DNA of 64,000 nucleotides, taken from positions 103,565 to 167,564 of the forward strand of contig JAAVCP010000013.1 in NCBI GenBank assembly GCA_014802265.1, read 5' to 3'. The translations under genes and the position numbers were made by a program. The stretch is from Bacteroides sp. GTDB taxonomy: Bacteria > Bacteroidota > Bacteroidia > Bacteroidales > Muribaculaceae. How positions within the stretch are numbered: position 1 is the first letter of the stretch; every line of letters starts with the position of its first letter. This document shows positions 1-9,790 of the stretch, one piece after another. The notes under the pieces are model-generated. The model worked only from the letters and a program-made list of their open reading frames with translations, did not search any database and was not told the origin of the DNA.

Positions 1-528
1 TTTACCATAATAACTGAATCCACGGTGCACTGCGCCTAACCGCCTTATTCCTGCATTATATATTCTTTCCAATGCTCCTATCCAAAGTTCAATATCTGGA
101 TTTACAGGATTTTTAACTAATACACTCACATCTGTTGCTTTAGCTTCCTTAAGAGTGTCAGCTATCTCTTGCACGGCAAAAGGATTAGCTGATGTCCGGG
201 CTCCTATCCACAAAATATCTATCCCTGCCTCCAGTGCCTCCAACACATGGCTACGCATAGCAACTTCTGTGGCTACCAGCATTCCGGTTTCTGTTTTCAC
301 TCTCTTAAGCCATTCTAAGCCTTTCTTACCAATACCTTCAAAACCACCAGGTTTAGTACGAGGTTTCCAGATACCTGCACGAAAAATCTTCACTCCACCA
401 ATTGCAAGCTGACGAGCAGTTGACATTACCTGTTCTTCTGTTTCAGCACTGCAAGGACCTGACATAACCAGAAGGGAATCGTCTGAACCTCCTCCTTCCA
501 CTATTGGTTTTAAATCATCAAAAATCAT
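1..528 (-). CDS. DAHP synthase (3-deoxy-7-phosphoheptulonate synthase), N-terminal part, runs off left edge
   Basis: First committed step of the shikimate pathway: phosphoenolpyruvate plus erythrose 4-phosphate to DAHP. I translated the minus strand from the ATG at 526-528; the frame stays open to base 1 (176 codons). Visible family motifs are SGPCSAETEEQ near the N-terminus, KPRTKPGGFEGIG and WIGARTSANPFAVQEIAD, all typical of the type I-beta/KDO8P-synthase-like enzymes. In Bacteroidales this enzyme usually carries a C-terminal chorismate mutase; that part would lie outside the window, so the fusion is an inference. The start overlaps the stop of the upstream aminotransferase by 11 bp, which indicates translational coupling in the Phe/Tyr part of the operon. 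The family call is secure, the full architecture is not. Confidence 0.88.
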   Translation of the reverse strand, partial: MIFDDLKPIVEGGGSDDSLLVMSGPCSAETEEQVMSTARQLAIGGVKIFRAGIWKPRTKPGGFEGIGKKGLEWLKRVKTETGMLVATEVAMRSHVLEALEAGIDILWIGARTSANPFAVQEIADTLKEAKATDVSVLVKNPVNPDIELWIGALERIYNAGIRRLGAVHRGFSYYGK

Positions 529-1705
529 TATTACACTTATTAAATTCTTCAATACGTTTAAGAGCTATCATCATTTTTTCTTCTGCGGCACAAAGTGAAA
601 TCCTTATGTAACCTTCTCCATTACTACCGAAAATGAAACCGGGCACTATAAACACTCTTGCTCCTTTTAAAATACGATCTGCAAACTTTGCACTGTCAGT
701 TTTTCCATATGGTAATTTACCCCACAGGAAAAGTCCACGTTGTGACATATCAAAACTACAGCCAAGAGCCGTCATAATTTTTTCTGCCACTTTTCGGCGA
801 CCCCTATAAATATTATTTAAATTCTCATACCAAGTGTCAGGCAATAGAAGTGCCTTTATGGCAGCCTCCATCACAGGTTTGAACTGACCGGAATCAATAT
901 TTGATTTCATTTTACGTATCCAGCTTATGAAATCTGCGTTTGATGACACCATACCCATCCTCCAACCAGCCATATTATGGCTCTTGCTCAAAGAATTCAG
1001 TTCAATAGCTATTTTGAGCGCTCCTTCAATTTGAAGAATGCTCAATGGATTGTCATTTAGAATAAAGCTATATGGGTTATCATGTACTATTACAATTCCA
1101 TGACGTTTCCCAAAATCTATAAGGCGTTTGAAAAGAGAGATACTTGCACATGCTCCCGTCGGCATATTAGGATAATTAACCCACATTAGTTTAATTTCTC
1201 CCTCTGAAGCAAGTTGATCTAACTGATCAAAGTCAGGTTGCCAATTGTTATTCTCCTTAAGATCATAGCATACCACTTCTGCACCAAGCATTTTACTCAC
1301 TCCAGTATAAGTCATATAGCCAGGATTGGGCACCAATACTCTATCGCCGGGATTAAGAAAAGCGAGACTAATATGTAAGATACCTTCCTTAGATCCAATT
1401 AAGGGAAGAATCTCCGAATCAGGATTAAGTATTACTCCATAATGATCTAAATACCATTTACTCATTGCTTCTCTTAGCTGAGGAATGCCCGATGCTATCT
1501 GATACGTATGATTACCTTCACTCTGTGCAGACCTACACAGAGTATCAATAACTTCAGAAGAGGGCATTCGGTCAGGACCACCTACCCCGAGAGATATAAC
1601 ATCAAGTCCATGAGCGTTCATGGCAGCAACTTCACGCATTTTGCCAGCAAACCAATACTCTTTTATCTCCTCTACCCTTTTTGCAGGTATTATTTTATTT
1701 TCCAT
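518..1705 (-). CDS. PLP-dependent aminotransferase (class I/II), aromatic amino acid operon
   Basis: Fold-type I aminotransferase of 395 residues. The PLP-binding lysine lies in NSLSKSHNMAGWRMG, and the YPNMPTGA and VHDNPYSF segments match the cofactor-binding region. The longer frame begins with GTG at 1708; I chose the ATG at 1705 directly after it. It lies between pheA (11 bp upstream) and the DAHP synthase gene (11 bp overlap), so the likely job is the last transamination to phenylalanine/tyrosine. That assignment comes from context; the family also includes aspartate and LL-diaminopimelate aminotransferases, which sequence alone does not exclude. Confidence 0.85.
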   Translation of the reverse strand: MENKIIPAKRVEEIKEYWFAGKMREVAAMNAHGLDVISLGVGGPDRMPSSEVIDTLCRSAQSEGNHTYQIASGIPQLREAMSKWYLDHYGVILNPDSEILPLIGSKEGILHISLAFLNPGDRVLVPNPGYMTYTGVSKMLGAEVVCYDLKENNNWQPDFDQLDQLASEGEIKLMWVNYPNMPTGACASISLFKRLIDFGKRHGIVIVHDNPYSFILNDNPLSILQIEGALKIAIELNSLSKSHNMAGWRMGMVSSNADFISWIRKMKSNIDSGQFKPVMEAAIKALLLPDTWYENLNNIYRGRRKVAEKIMTALGCSFDMSQRGLFLWGKLPYGKTDSAKFADRILKGARVFIVPGFIFGSNGEGYIRISLCAAEEKMMIALKRIEEFNKCNNDF

Positions 1706-1716
1706 CACGATCTTTA

Positions 1717-2580
1717 TTAATGAATACCAACCTTTTCAACATATTCTCCCAATATCCTGAATTCGCTTGTCAAAGGTTCCACTGCCTGCAATCCCTGACG
1801 ATAACGAAAATAGGATTTAAATGTGAGATCGACATAAAATCTATATTCCCACTCCCTACCCATTATTGGCAATGACTGAATCTTAGTAAGATTCAAATCA
1901 TAGAAAGAAAGAATAGTAAGCACTTTAGAGAGTGCTCCCTGTGTGTGAGGAAGAGTAAAGACAATACTGGATTTATTCAATTCATTTTCACTCTGTTTTA
2001 ATTCAGCTGCCAGCAGTGGATCTGCCAATATCAGAAATCGAGTAAAATTCCGTTTATTAGTCTCAATTCCTTTCTCCAAAATATTTAATCCATATAGAGT
2101 CGCTGCCAATTCACCACAGACAGCAGCATGACCATGCAGATTTTTTCTTGCAATTTCTTCAGCACTTCCGGCGGTATCGAATTTCTCCACCATTCGCATA
2201 TTAGGATGACGCCTTAGAAACTGCTCACATTGCATAAGTGCCATTGGATGAGAATTAACCTCATTTATATCTTCTATTGTCTCACCGGGCAGTGCACATA
2301 ACACATGACTTATTCTGACAGAATGTTCACCAATTATTGTATGATTACTCTGTCTTAAAAGTTCATGATTTGCAAGCAGACTGCCCGCTATCGTGTTTTC
2401 AATTGCAACGATACCAAGTAACGAAGCATCTGTTGAAAGAGCATCAAAAAGTACTGGGAAAGAATCAAAAGGTACCGGCTCAACCTCACAATCAGTAAAA
2501 TATTGTCTTGCTGCCATATCATGAAAGCAGCCGGCAATTCCTTGAATTGCCACTTTCCTAATTAAATTATCGTTTATCAT
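1717..2580 (-). CDS. pheA: Prephenate dehydratase with C-terminal ACT domain
   Basis: Converts prephenate to phenylpyruvate for phenylalanine synthesis. The protein is 287 residues, the normal length for a monofunctional PheA. The catalytic TRF motif appears as NFTRFLIL at about residue 190, and an ACT regulatory domain follows (KSSIVFTLPHTQGALSKVL onward). The Phe-binding ESRP motif known from other families reads QSLP here (KIQSLPIMGREWEYRFYVD); this may be the normal form in the phylum. The reading frame opens with TTG at 2586, but the ATG at 2578-2580 is the better start. It sits 26 bp behind metH and 11 bp before the aminotransferase, in the same operon. Feedback inhibition by phenylalanine is family knowledge, not seen directly. 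Confidence 0.92.
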   Translation of the reverse strand: MINDNLIRKVAIQGIAGCFHDMAARQYFTDCEVEPVPFDSFPVLFDALSTDASLLGIVAIENTIAGSLLANHELLRQSNHTIIGEHSVRISHVLCALPGETIEDINEVNSHPMALMQCEQFLRRHPNMRMVEKFDTAGSAEEIARKNLHGHAAVCGELAATLYGLNILEKGIETNKRNFTRFLILADPLLAAELKQSENELNKSSIVFTLPHTQGALSKVLTILSFYDLNLTKIQSLPIMGREWEYRFYVDLTFKSYFRYRQGLQAVEPLTSEFRILGEYVEKVGIH

Positions 2581-2606
2581 CAGCAAATAATAATTTATTT
2601 AACTCT

Positions 2607-5600
2607 CTACATTCTCAGAATCTCTTTCATACGCATAACAGAGATAGACCGCCGCTCAGCATAATCCTTTAATTGGTCTTCACCAATTTTTCCGACCATA
2701 AAATAATGGGAATTTGGATTCGATATATAGAGACCACTTATGGAAGATGATGGATACATTGCCCCGTTTTCTGTAAGTGTTAAACCAATACGTTCTAAGG
2801 GAAGTAATTTATCTAAAGAATAATTCAAAAGCTGATCGGGCAAAATTGGATAACCTATGGCAGGTCTTATGCCCTGATACTCACCTCTCATTATTCGGTT
2901 GACATTATTATCCTCATCAGAGTAGCCCCACATTTCAGTTCTTACCTTTCTATGAAGCCATTCAGAAGCAGCCTCAGCAATGCGGTCAGATAGAGTCTGG
3001 AGAAGTAATGCTTTATAACTATCATTAATCTGATGCCTTTTCTTTGCTTCTTCAGCTAACCAATTACCGGCACTAACTGCAAACAGCCCTATATAATCTG
3101 ACGGCATAATAAAATCTGCAAGCGATAGGAAATCTGAATTCTCCGATTGCTGTCGTAAAGCAGGTATCAGTTCATTTCCAATGACAATATTGTCATCAAA
3201 AGAGCCGGCAGGATAGAACGCAACTATACCTTTTCCATCAAATTTACCTGAAGAGATTATTGAAGCGAGTAGTGAGCGTGCATCATCATAAAGTCTCAAT
3301 GCTTCTTCCCCTTTATCTCTCTCAGCATTTTGGATATTTATTCTCCATTCTGATTTACAAACCTCACATCCATCATAGGGGAAAGTATCAATGTAACTGC
3401 CTGATAGTTTCCACGCATGAAAAAACATCTTCCAGTTAATCAATCGACTGATTTCTTTTAAATCCAGATCCACGATCAACGCCTCCGCAAGAGGTACCCG
3501 AGGAGCAACAGGTACATATTCCCTTACATATCCTTTGGCTCGTGCCTCCTCAATTGGTAAAATCTGTTTATCAGAACCATAATGGGAATCACAAAGTTGT
3601 CGATACTCATTATAGATTGTCTTACGATAAGAATCTGCATTTTCCTTATCAAGTAACCGGGAAGCGATCAAAGGATTCTGTGAAGCATCCAAAGCATGGA
3701 TTACCGGGGCATGATAGACAGGAGCTATCTTTAAGGCTGTATGAAGCTTTGAGGTAGTGGCACCCCCTACTATTAAAGGAATGTCAAATCCCTTCTTCTC
3801 CATAGCCTTTGCCACATTCACCATTTCAGCTAAAGAAGGAGTTATCAGACCGGAAAGACATACGAGATCAGGATGCAGTTCCTCTATTTTTTTGATTATC
3901 TCTTCTGTAGGAACCATCACACCAAGATCAACCACTTCATAATTATTACAAGCTAACACTATTGAAGTAATATTCTTACCGATATCATGCACATCACCCT
4001 TTACAGTAGCAAATAATACTGTTCCCGCTTTAGAAGAATCCTTAGATTTGAGTGAATCCTTTTCCATAAAAGGGCGAAGATAATCTACTGCGGTTTTCAT
4101 AGTTCTCGCAGTTTTGACCACTTGTGGCAAAAACATTTTACCTTCACCGAAAAGCTCGCCTACCTTATTCATGCCTTCCATCAGAGGTCCACTGATTATA
4201 TCAACAGGATTATTGCCTGACTCTAATGCCTCCTCAATATCATGTATAAGATATTCGTTATGTCCTTTTATAATTGCATGAACAAGCCTTGTCTCCACCG
4301 TCTCTGATATATCACGGATCTTTTCTATTTTTCCAGAAAGATTTTCTCTGGCATCAGTCAGAGCATATCTTGATAAATCTTCCGAAGCGCCAGCTCTCCT
4401 ATATAATACCACATCTTCTATCAAACTCCGTAGTGATTCGTTGATTTCATCGTATGTTACGCTTGTGGCAGGATTGACAATACCCATGTCCATACCCGCA
4501 GCTATAGCATGGTAAAGAAACACACTGTGCATGCATTCCCTTAGATGATTTTTTCCTCTGAATGCAAAAGAAAGGTTGCTGACTCCTCCACTTGTGTGAG
4601 TACCGGGAAGATTTTCTTTTATCCACTTTACAGCACGAATAAAATCCAACCCATAGCGATCGTGTTCTTCCAACCCAGTAGCAACTGCCATAATATTGAC
4701 ATCGAAGATTATATCTTCAGGGGGCATTCCACACTCTTTTGTAAGCAAGTTATAAGATCTGTTGCAGATTTCTATTTTACACTGGTAGGTATCTGCCTGT
4801 CCCAGTTCGTCGAATGCCATTACAATAACAGCAGCCCCAAGCTGACGGATACGTTTCCCTTTTTTTATGAACTCCTCTTTCCCTTCTTTCAAAGATATTG
4901 AATTAACAATACTTTTTCCCTGAAGATTTTTCAAGGCAGCCTCTGCAACATTCCAATTAGAAGTATCAACCATTATCGGCACCTTGGCAACTTCAGGATC
5001 AGAAGCTACCAACCGTAAAAATGTAACCATTTCTTTCTCAGCGTCCAATAGTGGGTCATCCATATTAATGTCTATAAGCATGGCACCATCTTCTACCTGC
5101 TTTACAGCTATTTGGAGAGCCTCTTCATATTTACCTTCTTTTATAAGGCGCAGGAATTTCCTCGACCCTGCCACATTGCAGCGTTCCCCGACATTGACGA
5201 AGTTATTCTCATGTATTACTTCCACTACTTCCAGTCCTGAAACCCTTAATTCTTTCTTTATCTCAGCCCTCTTGTGTGGTTTCCCATTTTTGATACTTTT
5301 CACAAGATATGCAATATGGTCTGGAGTAGTGCCGCAACAACCACCTACAATATTTAGAAGTCCTTCTTCAACAGCCGGAACCATCATGCTGGCAAATATA
5401 TCAGGAGTTTCCTGATATTCTCCAAGAGCATTCGGCAACCCTGCATTAGGATGGGCACTGACAAAATGGGTAGTAATGTTTCCAAGTTCACGAATATGAG
5501 GAATCATTTCCTTACCACCAAAACTACAATTAAGTCCCACACTTACCACATTATCATATCCCTCAATGGAAGTTACAAATGCCTTAAGTGTTTGTCCTGA

Positions 5601-6260
5601 TAATGTACGCCCTGATTTGTCAGAAAGAGTGGCAGAAATCATAATAGGGATAGATATGCCCCTTTCCCACATTACAGAATTAGCAGCATCAAGACCAGCT
5701 TTAAGATTAAGTGTATCAAAAACAGTCTCAAAAAGAAGAATATCTACATTTCCGTCAATCAACCCTCTGATTTGATCGGAATAAGTCTCAAACAATTCAT
5801 CGTAAGTGATATTCCTATAAGCTGGATTTTCAATATCCGGGCTAATAGAAGCTGACCTGTTGGTAGGACCAATTGATCCAGCCACAAATACTTTTCTTCC
5901 ACTCTCAATTACAGCTGTCTTTGCCAATTCAGCACCGGTTTTATTGAGCTCATATATAATTCCGTTATACTTATCCAGTCCATAGTCTGCCATTGAGACA
6001 GCATTCGCATTGAAGGTATTGGTGCTTATAATGTCTACACCGGCACAGATGTATGCGGCATGAATCTTCTTAATATCCTTTGGCTTCGTAAGACAAAGTA
6101 AGTCATTACAGCCAAACAGACGTTGATTATGTGAACGAAACCTTTCTCCACGGAAGTCAGATTCGTCCAAGTTGAGACGTTGAATCGTTGTGCCCATTGC
6201 GCCATCGAGCACAAGCACCCTTTCCTTCAATTTATTTTCAAAATCACGTGTATTAATCAT
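2607..6260 (-). CDS. metH: Cobalamin-dependent methionine synthase
   Basis: Methylates homocysteine to methionine using 5-methyltetrahydrofolate, with B12 as carrier. At 1217 residues it is full length. Modules in order: homocysteine-binding domain (VLDGAMGTTIQ at the start, zinc-ligand motif GGCCGTTP near residue 310), pterin-binding domain (NVGERCNVAGSRKF, then DINMDDPLLDAEKEM), cobalamin cap and Rossmann domain with the axial histidine motif DVHDIGKN, and the AdoMet reactivation domain (GYPILPDQ near the C-terminus). It is 9 bp behind metF, so the methyl donor and its user are made from one transcript. No cobalamin riboswitch was found at the head of the operon. Confidence 0.97.
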   Translation of the reverse strand: MINTRDFENKLKERVLVLDGAMGTTIQRLNLDESDFRGERFRSHNQRLFGCNDLLCLTKPKDIKKIHAAYICAGVDIISTNTFNANAVSMADYGLDKYNGIIYELNKTGAELAKTAVIESGRKVFVAGSIGPTNRSASISPDIENPAYRNITYDELFETYSDQIRGLIDGNVDILLFETVFDTLNLKAGLDAANSVMWERGISIPIMISATLSDKSGRTLSGQTLKAFVTSIEGYDNVVSVGLNCSFGGKEMIPHIRELGNITTHFVSAHPNAGLPNALGEYQETPDIFASMMVPAVEEGLLNIVGGCCGTTPDHIAYLVKSIKNGKPHKRAEIKKELRVSGLEVVEVIHENNFVNVGERCNVAGSRKFLRLIKEGKYEEALQIAVKQVEDGAMLIDINMDDPLLDAEKEMVTFLRLVASDPEVAKVPIMVDTSNWNVAEAALKNLQGKSIVNSISLKEGKEEFIKKGKRIRQLGAAVIVMAFDELGQADTYQCKIEICNRSYNLLTKECGMPPEDIIFDVNIMAVATGLEEHDRYGLDFIRAVKWIKENLPGTHTSGGVSNLSFAFRGKNHLRECMHSVFLYHAIAAGMDMGIVNPATSVTYDEINESLRSLIEDVVLYRRAGASEDLSRYALTDARENLSGKIEKIRDISETVETRLVHAIIKGHNEYLIHDIEEALESGNNPVDIISGPLMEGMNKVGELFGEGKMFLPQVVKTARTMKTAVDYLRPFMEKDSLKSKDSSKAGTVLFATVKGDVHDIGKNITSIVLACNNYEVVDLGVMVPTEEIIKKIEELHPDLVCLSGLITPSLAEMVNVAKAMEKKGFDIPLIVGGATTSKLHTALKIAPVYHAPVIHALDASQNPLIASRLLDKENADSYRKTIYNEYRQLCDSHYGSDKQILPIEEARAKGYVREYVPVAPRVPLAEALIVDLDLKEISRLINWKMFFHAWKLSGSYIDTFPYDGCEVCKSEWRINIQNAERDKGEEALRLYDDARSLLASIISSGKFDGKGIVAFYPAGSFDDNIVIGNELIPALRQQSENSDFLSLADFIMPSDYIGLFAVSAGNWLAEEAKKRHQINDSYKALLLQTLSDRIAEAASEWLHRKVRTEMWGYSDEDNNVNRIMRGEYQGIRPAIGYPILPDQLLNYSLDKLLPLERIGLTLTENGAMYPSSSISGLYISNPNSHYFMVGKIGEDQLKDYAERRSISVMRMKEILRM

Positions 6261-6269
6261 AATACAAAA

Positions 6270-7226
6270 CTAAAATAGTTCCTTGGCTATTTTTTCAACA
6301 CTGTCAGAGGCACTCATTGTGTAGAAATGTATGCCCGGAGAACCATGGTCAAGTAATTCTCTACATTGATGAACAGCCCATTCAACACCAATTTCTTTCA
6401 CTTCTGCATCGGTTTTACTATCCCTGATTCGTGAGGCGAGTTCTTCAGGAATATCCGACCTAAAAGTCTTCGGTAGCATTGATAGGTGTGTTTTCTTGGT
6501 TATCGGTTTTATACCCGGAATTATGGGGACAGCAATTCCGGTCTCACGGCACTTCCTAACAAATTCAAAAAACTTATTATTGTCAAAAAACATCTGAGTC
6601 ACCAAATAGTCGGCACCATTCTCTACTTTCTTTTTCAGATAATATATATCTGAGTCCATGTTTGGTGCTTCTTCATGTTTCTCAGGGTAACACGCCATGC
6701 CGTATGAGAAAGGTGTATCTATACCTTGAATAACAGTATCATCAATACCGATACCCTTATTAAACAAATTAATTTGTTGCTGAAGATCAGAGGCATGCTG
6801 ATGATACGGTTCTGAGGACTCCGAAAGTGCTCCCATCCCTTTTTCATCTCCACGCAATACGAGAAGATTATTGATACCCAAAAAATTAAGATCAAGCAAT
6901 GCATACTCTGTCTCTTCTTTAGAAAAACCTTTACAAATAATATGCGGCACAGGAATAAGACCATACTTATTTTGAATGGCTGCTGATATTGCCACTGTCC
7001 CCGGTCTTTTCACAATACTCACACGCTTATGAGTTCCGTCTGGAAGAGGTTTATAAATATATTCACTGTGATGGGAGGTAATATTTACAAATTTAGGTGC
7101 AAACTTTTTAAGTTTCTCAATTATGTCAAAAACCTTATATATGCTATTACCTCTGAGCGGAGGAAGAATCTCAAATGAAAAAATTGGATTCCTACTGTCG
7201 TTGATTATATCAATAATCCTAATCAT
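6270..7226 (-). CDS. metF: Methylenetetrahydrofolate reductase
   Basis: Reduces 5,10-methylene-THF to 5-methyl-THF, the methyl source for MetH encoded next door. A 318-residue single TIM-barrel domain with FAD. Visible hallmarks: FSFEILPP near the N-terminus (catalytic Glu), LLVLRGDE, YPEKHEEA and YLVTQMFFDNNKFFEF, all conserved in MetF. The ATG start is clear. It is 17 bp after the PatB/MalY gene and 9 bp before metH, so it is tightly coupled. Confidence 0.96.
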   Translation of the reverse strand: MIRIIDIINDSRNPIFSFEILPPLRGNSIYKVFDIIEKLKKFAPKFVNITSHHSEYIYKPLPDGTHKRVSIVKRPGTVAISAAIQNKYGLIPVPHIICKGFSKEETEYALLDLNFLGINNLLVLRGDEKGMGALSESSEPYHQHASDLQQQINLFNKGIGIDDTVIQGIDTPFSYGMACYPEKHEEAPNMDSDIYYLKKKVENGADYLVTQMFFDNNKFFEFVRKCRETGIAVPIIPGIKPITKKTHLSMLPKTFRSDIPEELASRIRDSKTDAEVKEIGVEWAVHQCRELLDHGSPGIHFYTMSASDSVEKIAKELF

Positions 7227-7243
7227 GTTAACTGAATTGTGAA

Positions 7244-8434
7244 TTACAATGAATTAACCGCATCAGAAATGCGAGTGAGAATCTCTTTCAGAATCGCTCT
7301 TGGGGTGGCTACATTTAAGCGCATAAATCCATTGCCCTCCGTGCCAAACATAGCTCCATCATTGAGTGCTACTTTTGCCTTGTTTACAAAAAGATCAATT
7401 AATTCATCATGACTGATGCCAAGTTCTCTACAATCAAGCCAAACAAGGAAAGAAGCATCAGGTCGAATCACCTTAATTCCTTTCACATTACTTTGAATAA
7501 AGTTTTCTGTAAAAGTAATATTATCCTTTACATACCTCAGCATTTCTTTTCGCCACTCATCACCTTCGCGATAAGCTGTAACTGTAGCTATGTGAGATAA
7601 TAATGGTGCATCTCCAAATTCGTTAGCCGTTAACCAACTGTAAAACTTTTCTCTCAATTCTTTATTGGGAATTACAGAAAAAGAACTTACAATTCCAGGA
7701 ATATTGAAAGTCTTTGAAGGAGCACAGAAAGTTATACTGTTTTGTGCAGCCACATCACTAACCGTTGCAAATGGGACATGTTTCTTTCCCCAAAGAGCCA
7801 TGTCGGCATGAATTTCATCTGAAATTACGATAATATTCTTTCTTTTGCATATTTCTGCCAATTGCTTAAGGTCTTCTTTTCTCCAGATAGTTCCTCCGGG
7901 ATTATGTGGATTTGATAGAATCAGGATACCTCCTTTAATATCCAAGTTTTCCAATGCTGTGAAATCTATATTAAACCTCCCCTTATCATCCATAATGAGA
8001 GGCACATTAACAACATTCCGACCATTAAGTTCAGTAGTAATTCTGAATGGATGATACACAGGGGGCATAATAACTACATCATCACCAAGATTAGTAAATA
8101 CATTAATTACCATTCCTATTCCTTTCACAATTCCTGGAATATAGCTGATCCATTCAGGTTTTATTTCCCAGTCATGGAGCTTTTTCTCCCAGTCTATAAT
8201 AGCAGGTCTATAATCCGCAGGTTCAATAGTATATCCAAAAATTGGATGTTCAATGCGCTTCTTGAGAGCGTCTATAATAAACGGTGGGGTAGCAAAATCC
8301 ATATCTGCGACCCATGCCGCGATAAGGTCTCCCCTACCAAATCTTTCTACCAAAGCATCAGTCTTAATTGCTCCGGTTCCTCTACGTTCTATTATAGTAT
8401 CAAAATTATAGTTATTCATTTCTATATTATTCAT
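7244..8434 (-). CDS. MalY/PatB-family PLP-dependent C-S lyase (cystathionine beta-lyase type)
   Basis: Fold-type I PLP enzyme of 396 residues, of the MalY/PatB group that cleaves cystathionine to homocysteine, pyruvate and ammonia. Motifs: WVADMDFATPPFI near the N-terminus (a group hallmark), SNPHNPGGTIWRKEDL, SDEIHADM, and the PLP lysine in APSKTFNIPGI. It follows the gamma-family transsulfuration enzyme with an 8-bp overlap and precedes metF, so a role in homocysteine formation is likely. The same family includes true aminotransferases, so the activity is inferred from context. A second in-frame ATG lies at 8417-8419. Confidence 0.87.
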   Translation of the reverse strand: MNNIEMNNYNFDTIIERRGTGAIKTDALVERFGRGDLIAAWVADMDFATPPFIIDALKKRIEHPIFGYTIEPADYRPAIIDWEKKLHDWEIKPEWISYIPGIVKGIGMVINVFTNLGDDVVIMPPVYHPFRITTELNGRNVVNVPLIMDDKGRFNIDFTALENLDIKGGILILSNPHNPGGTIWRKEDLKQLAEICKRKNIIVISDEIHADMALWGKKHVPFATVSDVAAQNSITFCAPSKTFNIPGIVSSFSVIPNKELREKFYSWLTANEFGDAPLLSHIATVTAYREGDEWRKEMLRYVKDNITFTENFIQSNVKGIKVIRPDASFLVWLDCRELGISHDELIDLFVNKAKVALNDGAMFGTEGNGFMRLNVATPRAILKEILTRISDAVNSL

Positions 8435-9611
8435 TGGCAGAAGCTATTGCTTGTTTTAAATCTACAATAATATCATCTACATCCTCAAGACCTATTGAGA
8501 GCCTGATTACATTAGGCTTAATATCCATTTCCTCACGCTGTTGCGGAGTTAAAGGTCCAAAAATAGTACTTGCAGGGTGAATTGCAAGCGATCGATTGTC
8601 AAATAGATTAGTAGCCCTATGTATCATTTTTAACGAATTGATAAACTTAAGACACTTCTCTTCATTCTCTAACTCCATTACAATCATCGCACTTCCCTTA
8701 TCACCGTATATATCTGTAAAAATCTCGTGATCTGGATGACTTTCAAGACCCGGATAATACACTCTTTTGACATCTGGGATTGTTTCCAAGACTTTTGCAA
8801 CTTCAAGAGCGGAAGCAGCCTGACGCTCATACCTTACGGCAAGTGTTTCCATGCCAAGTGTCTGCATATATGCCACTTGTGGAGTCATATATCCACCAAG
8901 ATTAAACACCGCATCTTTTTTTATAAGTCTGCTTAATTCAGGATAATGGCCATAATCAATGATCAGCCCCCCAAGGCTTGTGGCTCCGCCCGAAATATAT
9001 TTGGTGGATGACACTACCTGAAAATCTAACCCAATAGATTCACCATCAAATTCAGTGAACGGAATCATAGTAGTGTCAGCAATCACCGGTATGTCTTTTT
9101 CCTTAGCTATTTTTGATATCTCTCTGATGTCAATCACCTCAGTCTGAGGATTAGTTACACTTTCTAAAAATACACAACAGGTATTATTGTCAATACTTCT
9201 TCTTACAGCTTCAGAGTCTGCAAGATCTATAAAACGTGCTTCTACACCAAAACGTTTCAGCGTATTGGATATAAGGAGGAATGTATTGCCAAACATGTGA
9301 CGCGAAGTGATTATATTCTTTCCAGCGGCTGCTACACTAAAAAGCATTGCACTGATTGCAGCCATACCCGATGTGAAAGCACTAACCTCTTTCGCTCTGG
9401 TAATATTCCTTACTATATCTTCCAGATGCGTAACAGTAGGGTTAAGTACACGAGAATAGTCGGGAGCGTCTATACGACCGCAAAATGCATCAGCCATAAT
9501 AGAAGCATTATCAAATTCAAATGCCAAACAATTATAAACTGGCATCTGTAGGGCATCATACACGTCTCTTCTTTGAAAAGGAGTATGTATGGCTTTTGTT
9601 ATTTTTTTCAT
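8427..9611 (-). CDS. Cys/Met metabolism PLP enzyme (cystathionine gamma-synthase / O-acylhomoserine sulfhydrylase type)
   Basis: First gene of the methionine operon. The protein (394 residues from the chosen start) has the gamma-family signature: SGMAAISAMLF (phosphate-binding loop), VFLESVTNPQ, IADTTMIPF and the PLP lysine in VSSTKYISGGAT. It either joins an activated homoserine to cysteine or sulfhydrylates it directly; sequence alone does not decide between MetB-, MetY- and MetZ-like activity. The frame has an earlier ATG at 9632, but the promoter element TAATTTTG at 9641-9648 would then leave almost no leader, so the ATG at 9609-9611 (MKKITKAIH) is preferred. The PatB/MalY lyase downstream fits a transsulfuration route. 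Confidence 0.86.
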   Translation of the reverse strand: MKKITKAIHTPFQRRDVYDALQMPVYNCLAFEFDNASIMADAFCGRIDAPDYSRVLNPTVTHLEDIVRNITRAKEVSAFTSGMAAISAMLFSVAAAGKNIITSRHMFGNTFLLISNTLKRFGVEARFIDLADSEAVRRSIDNNTCCVFLESVTNPQTEVIDIREISKIAKEKDIPVIADTTMIPFTEFDGESIGLDFQVVSSTKYISGGATSLGGLIIDYGHYPELSRLIKKDAVFNLGGYMTPQVAYMQTLGMETLAVRYERQAASALEVAKVLETIPDVKRVYYPGLESHPDHEIFTDIYGDKGSAMIVMELENEEKCLKFINSLKMIHRATNLFDNRSLAIHPASTIFGPLTPQQREEMDIKPNVIRLSIGLEDVDDIIVDLKQAIASANE

Positions 9612-9640
9612 TTTTATTATCTGTAGAAACATTTAAGCTA

Positions 9641-9648
9641 CAAAATTA
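9641..9648 (-). promoter_or_regulatory. Bacteroidetes -7 element for the methionine/aromatic operon
   Basis: On the minus strand this reads TAATTTTG, an exact match to TAnnTTTG. No convincing TTG was found at the usual distance upstream. Initiation here would give a leader of only about 25 nt before the ATG at 9611, too short for a riboswitch aptamer. Confidence 0.5.
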
Positions 9649-9731
9649 ATATTTTTTTACGACATAATTATTCAATCAATTACAAAAAGAAGGATTTTTA
9701 CGTCTTTTCCCATCTCTTTCAATTATAATTG

Positions 9732-9762
9732 TTGCATGACTACATTAATTTAGTTAATTTCG
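9732..9762 (+). promoter_or_regulatory. Putative promoter of the sodium symporter gene
   Basis: TTG at 9732-9734, a 20-bp spacer, and TAATTTCG at 9755-9762 (one mismatch to TAnnTTTG). The predicted start lies about 20 nt before the ATG at 9791. It is divergent from the methionine operon promoter. Confidence 0.45.
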
Positions 9763-9790
9763 CTGCCATTAAAACATAATAGCCTATCAA

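Noticed and set aside
9612..9790. Possible SAM or cobalamin riboswitch ahead of the methionine operon
   Set aside because: The -7 box is only about 30 bp from the start codon, leaving no room for an aptamer, and no conserved riboswitch boxes were seen.
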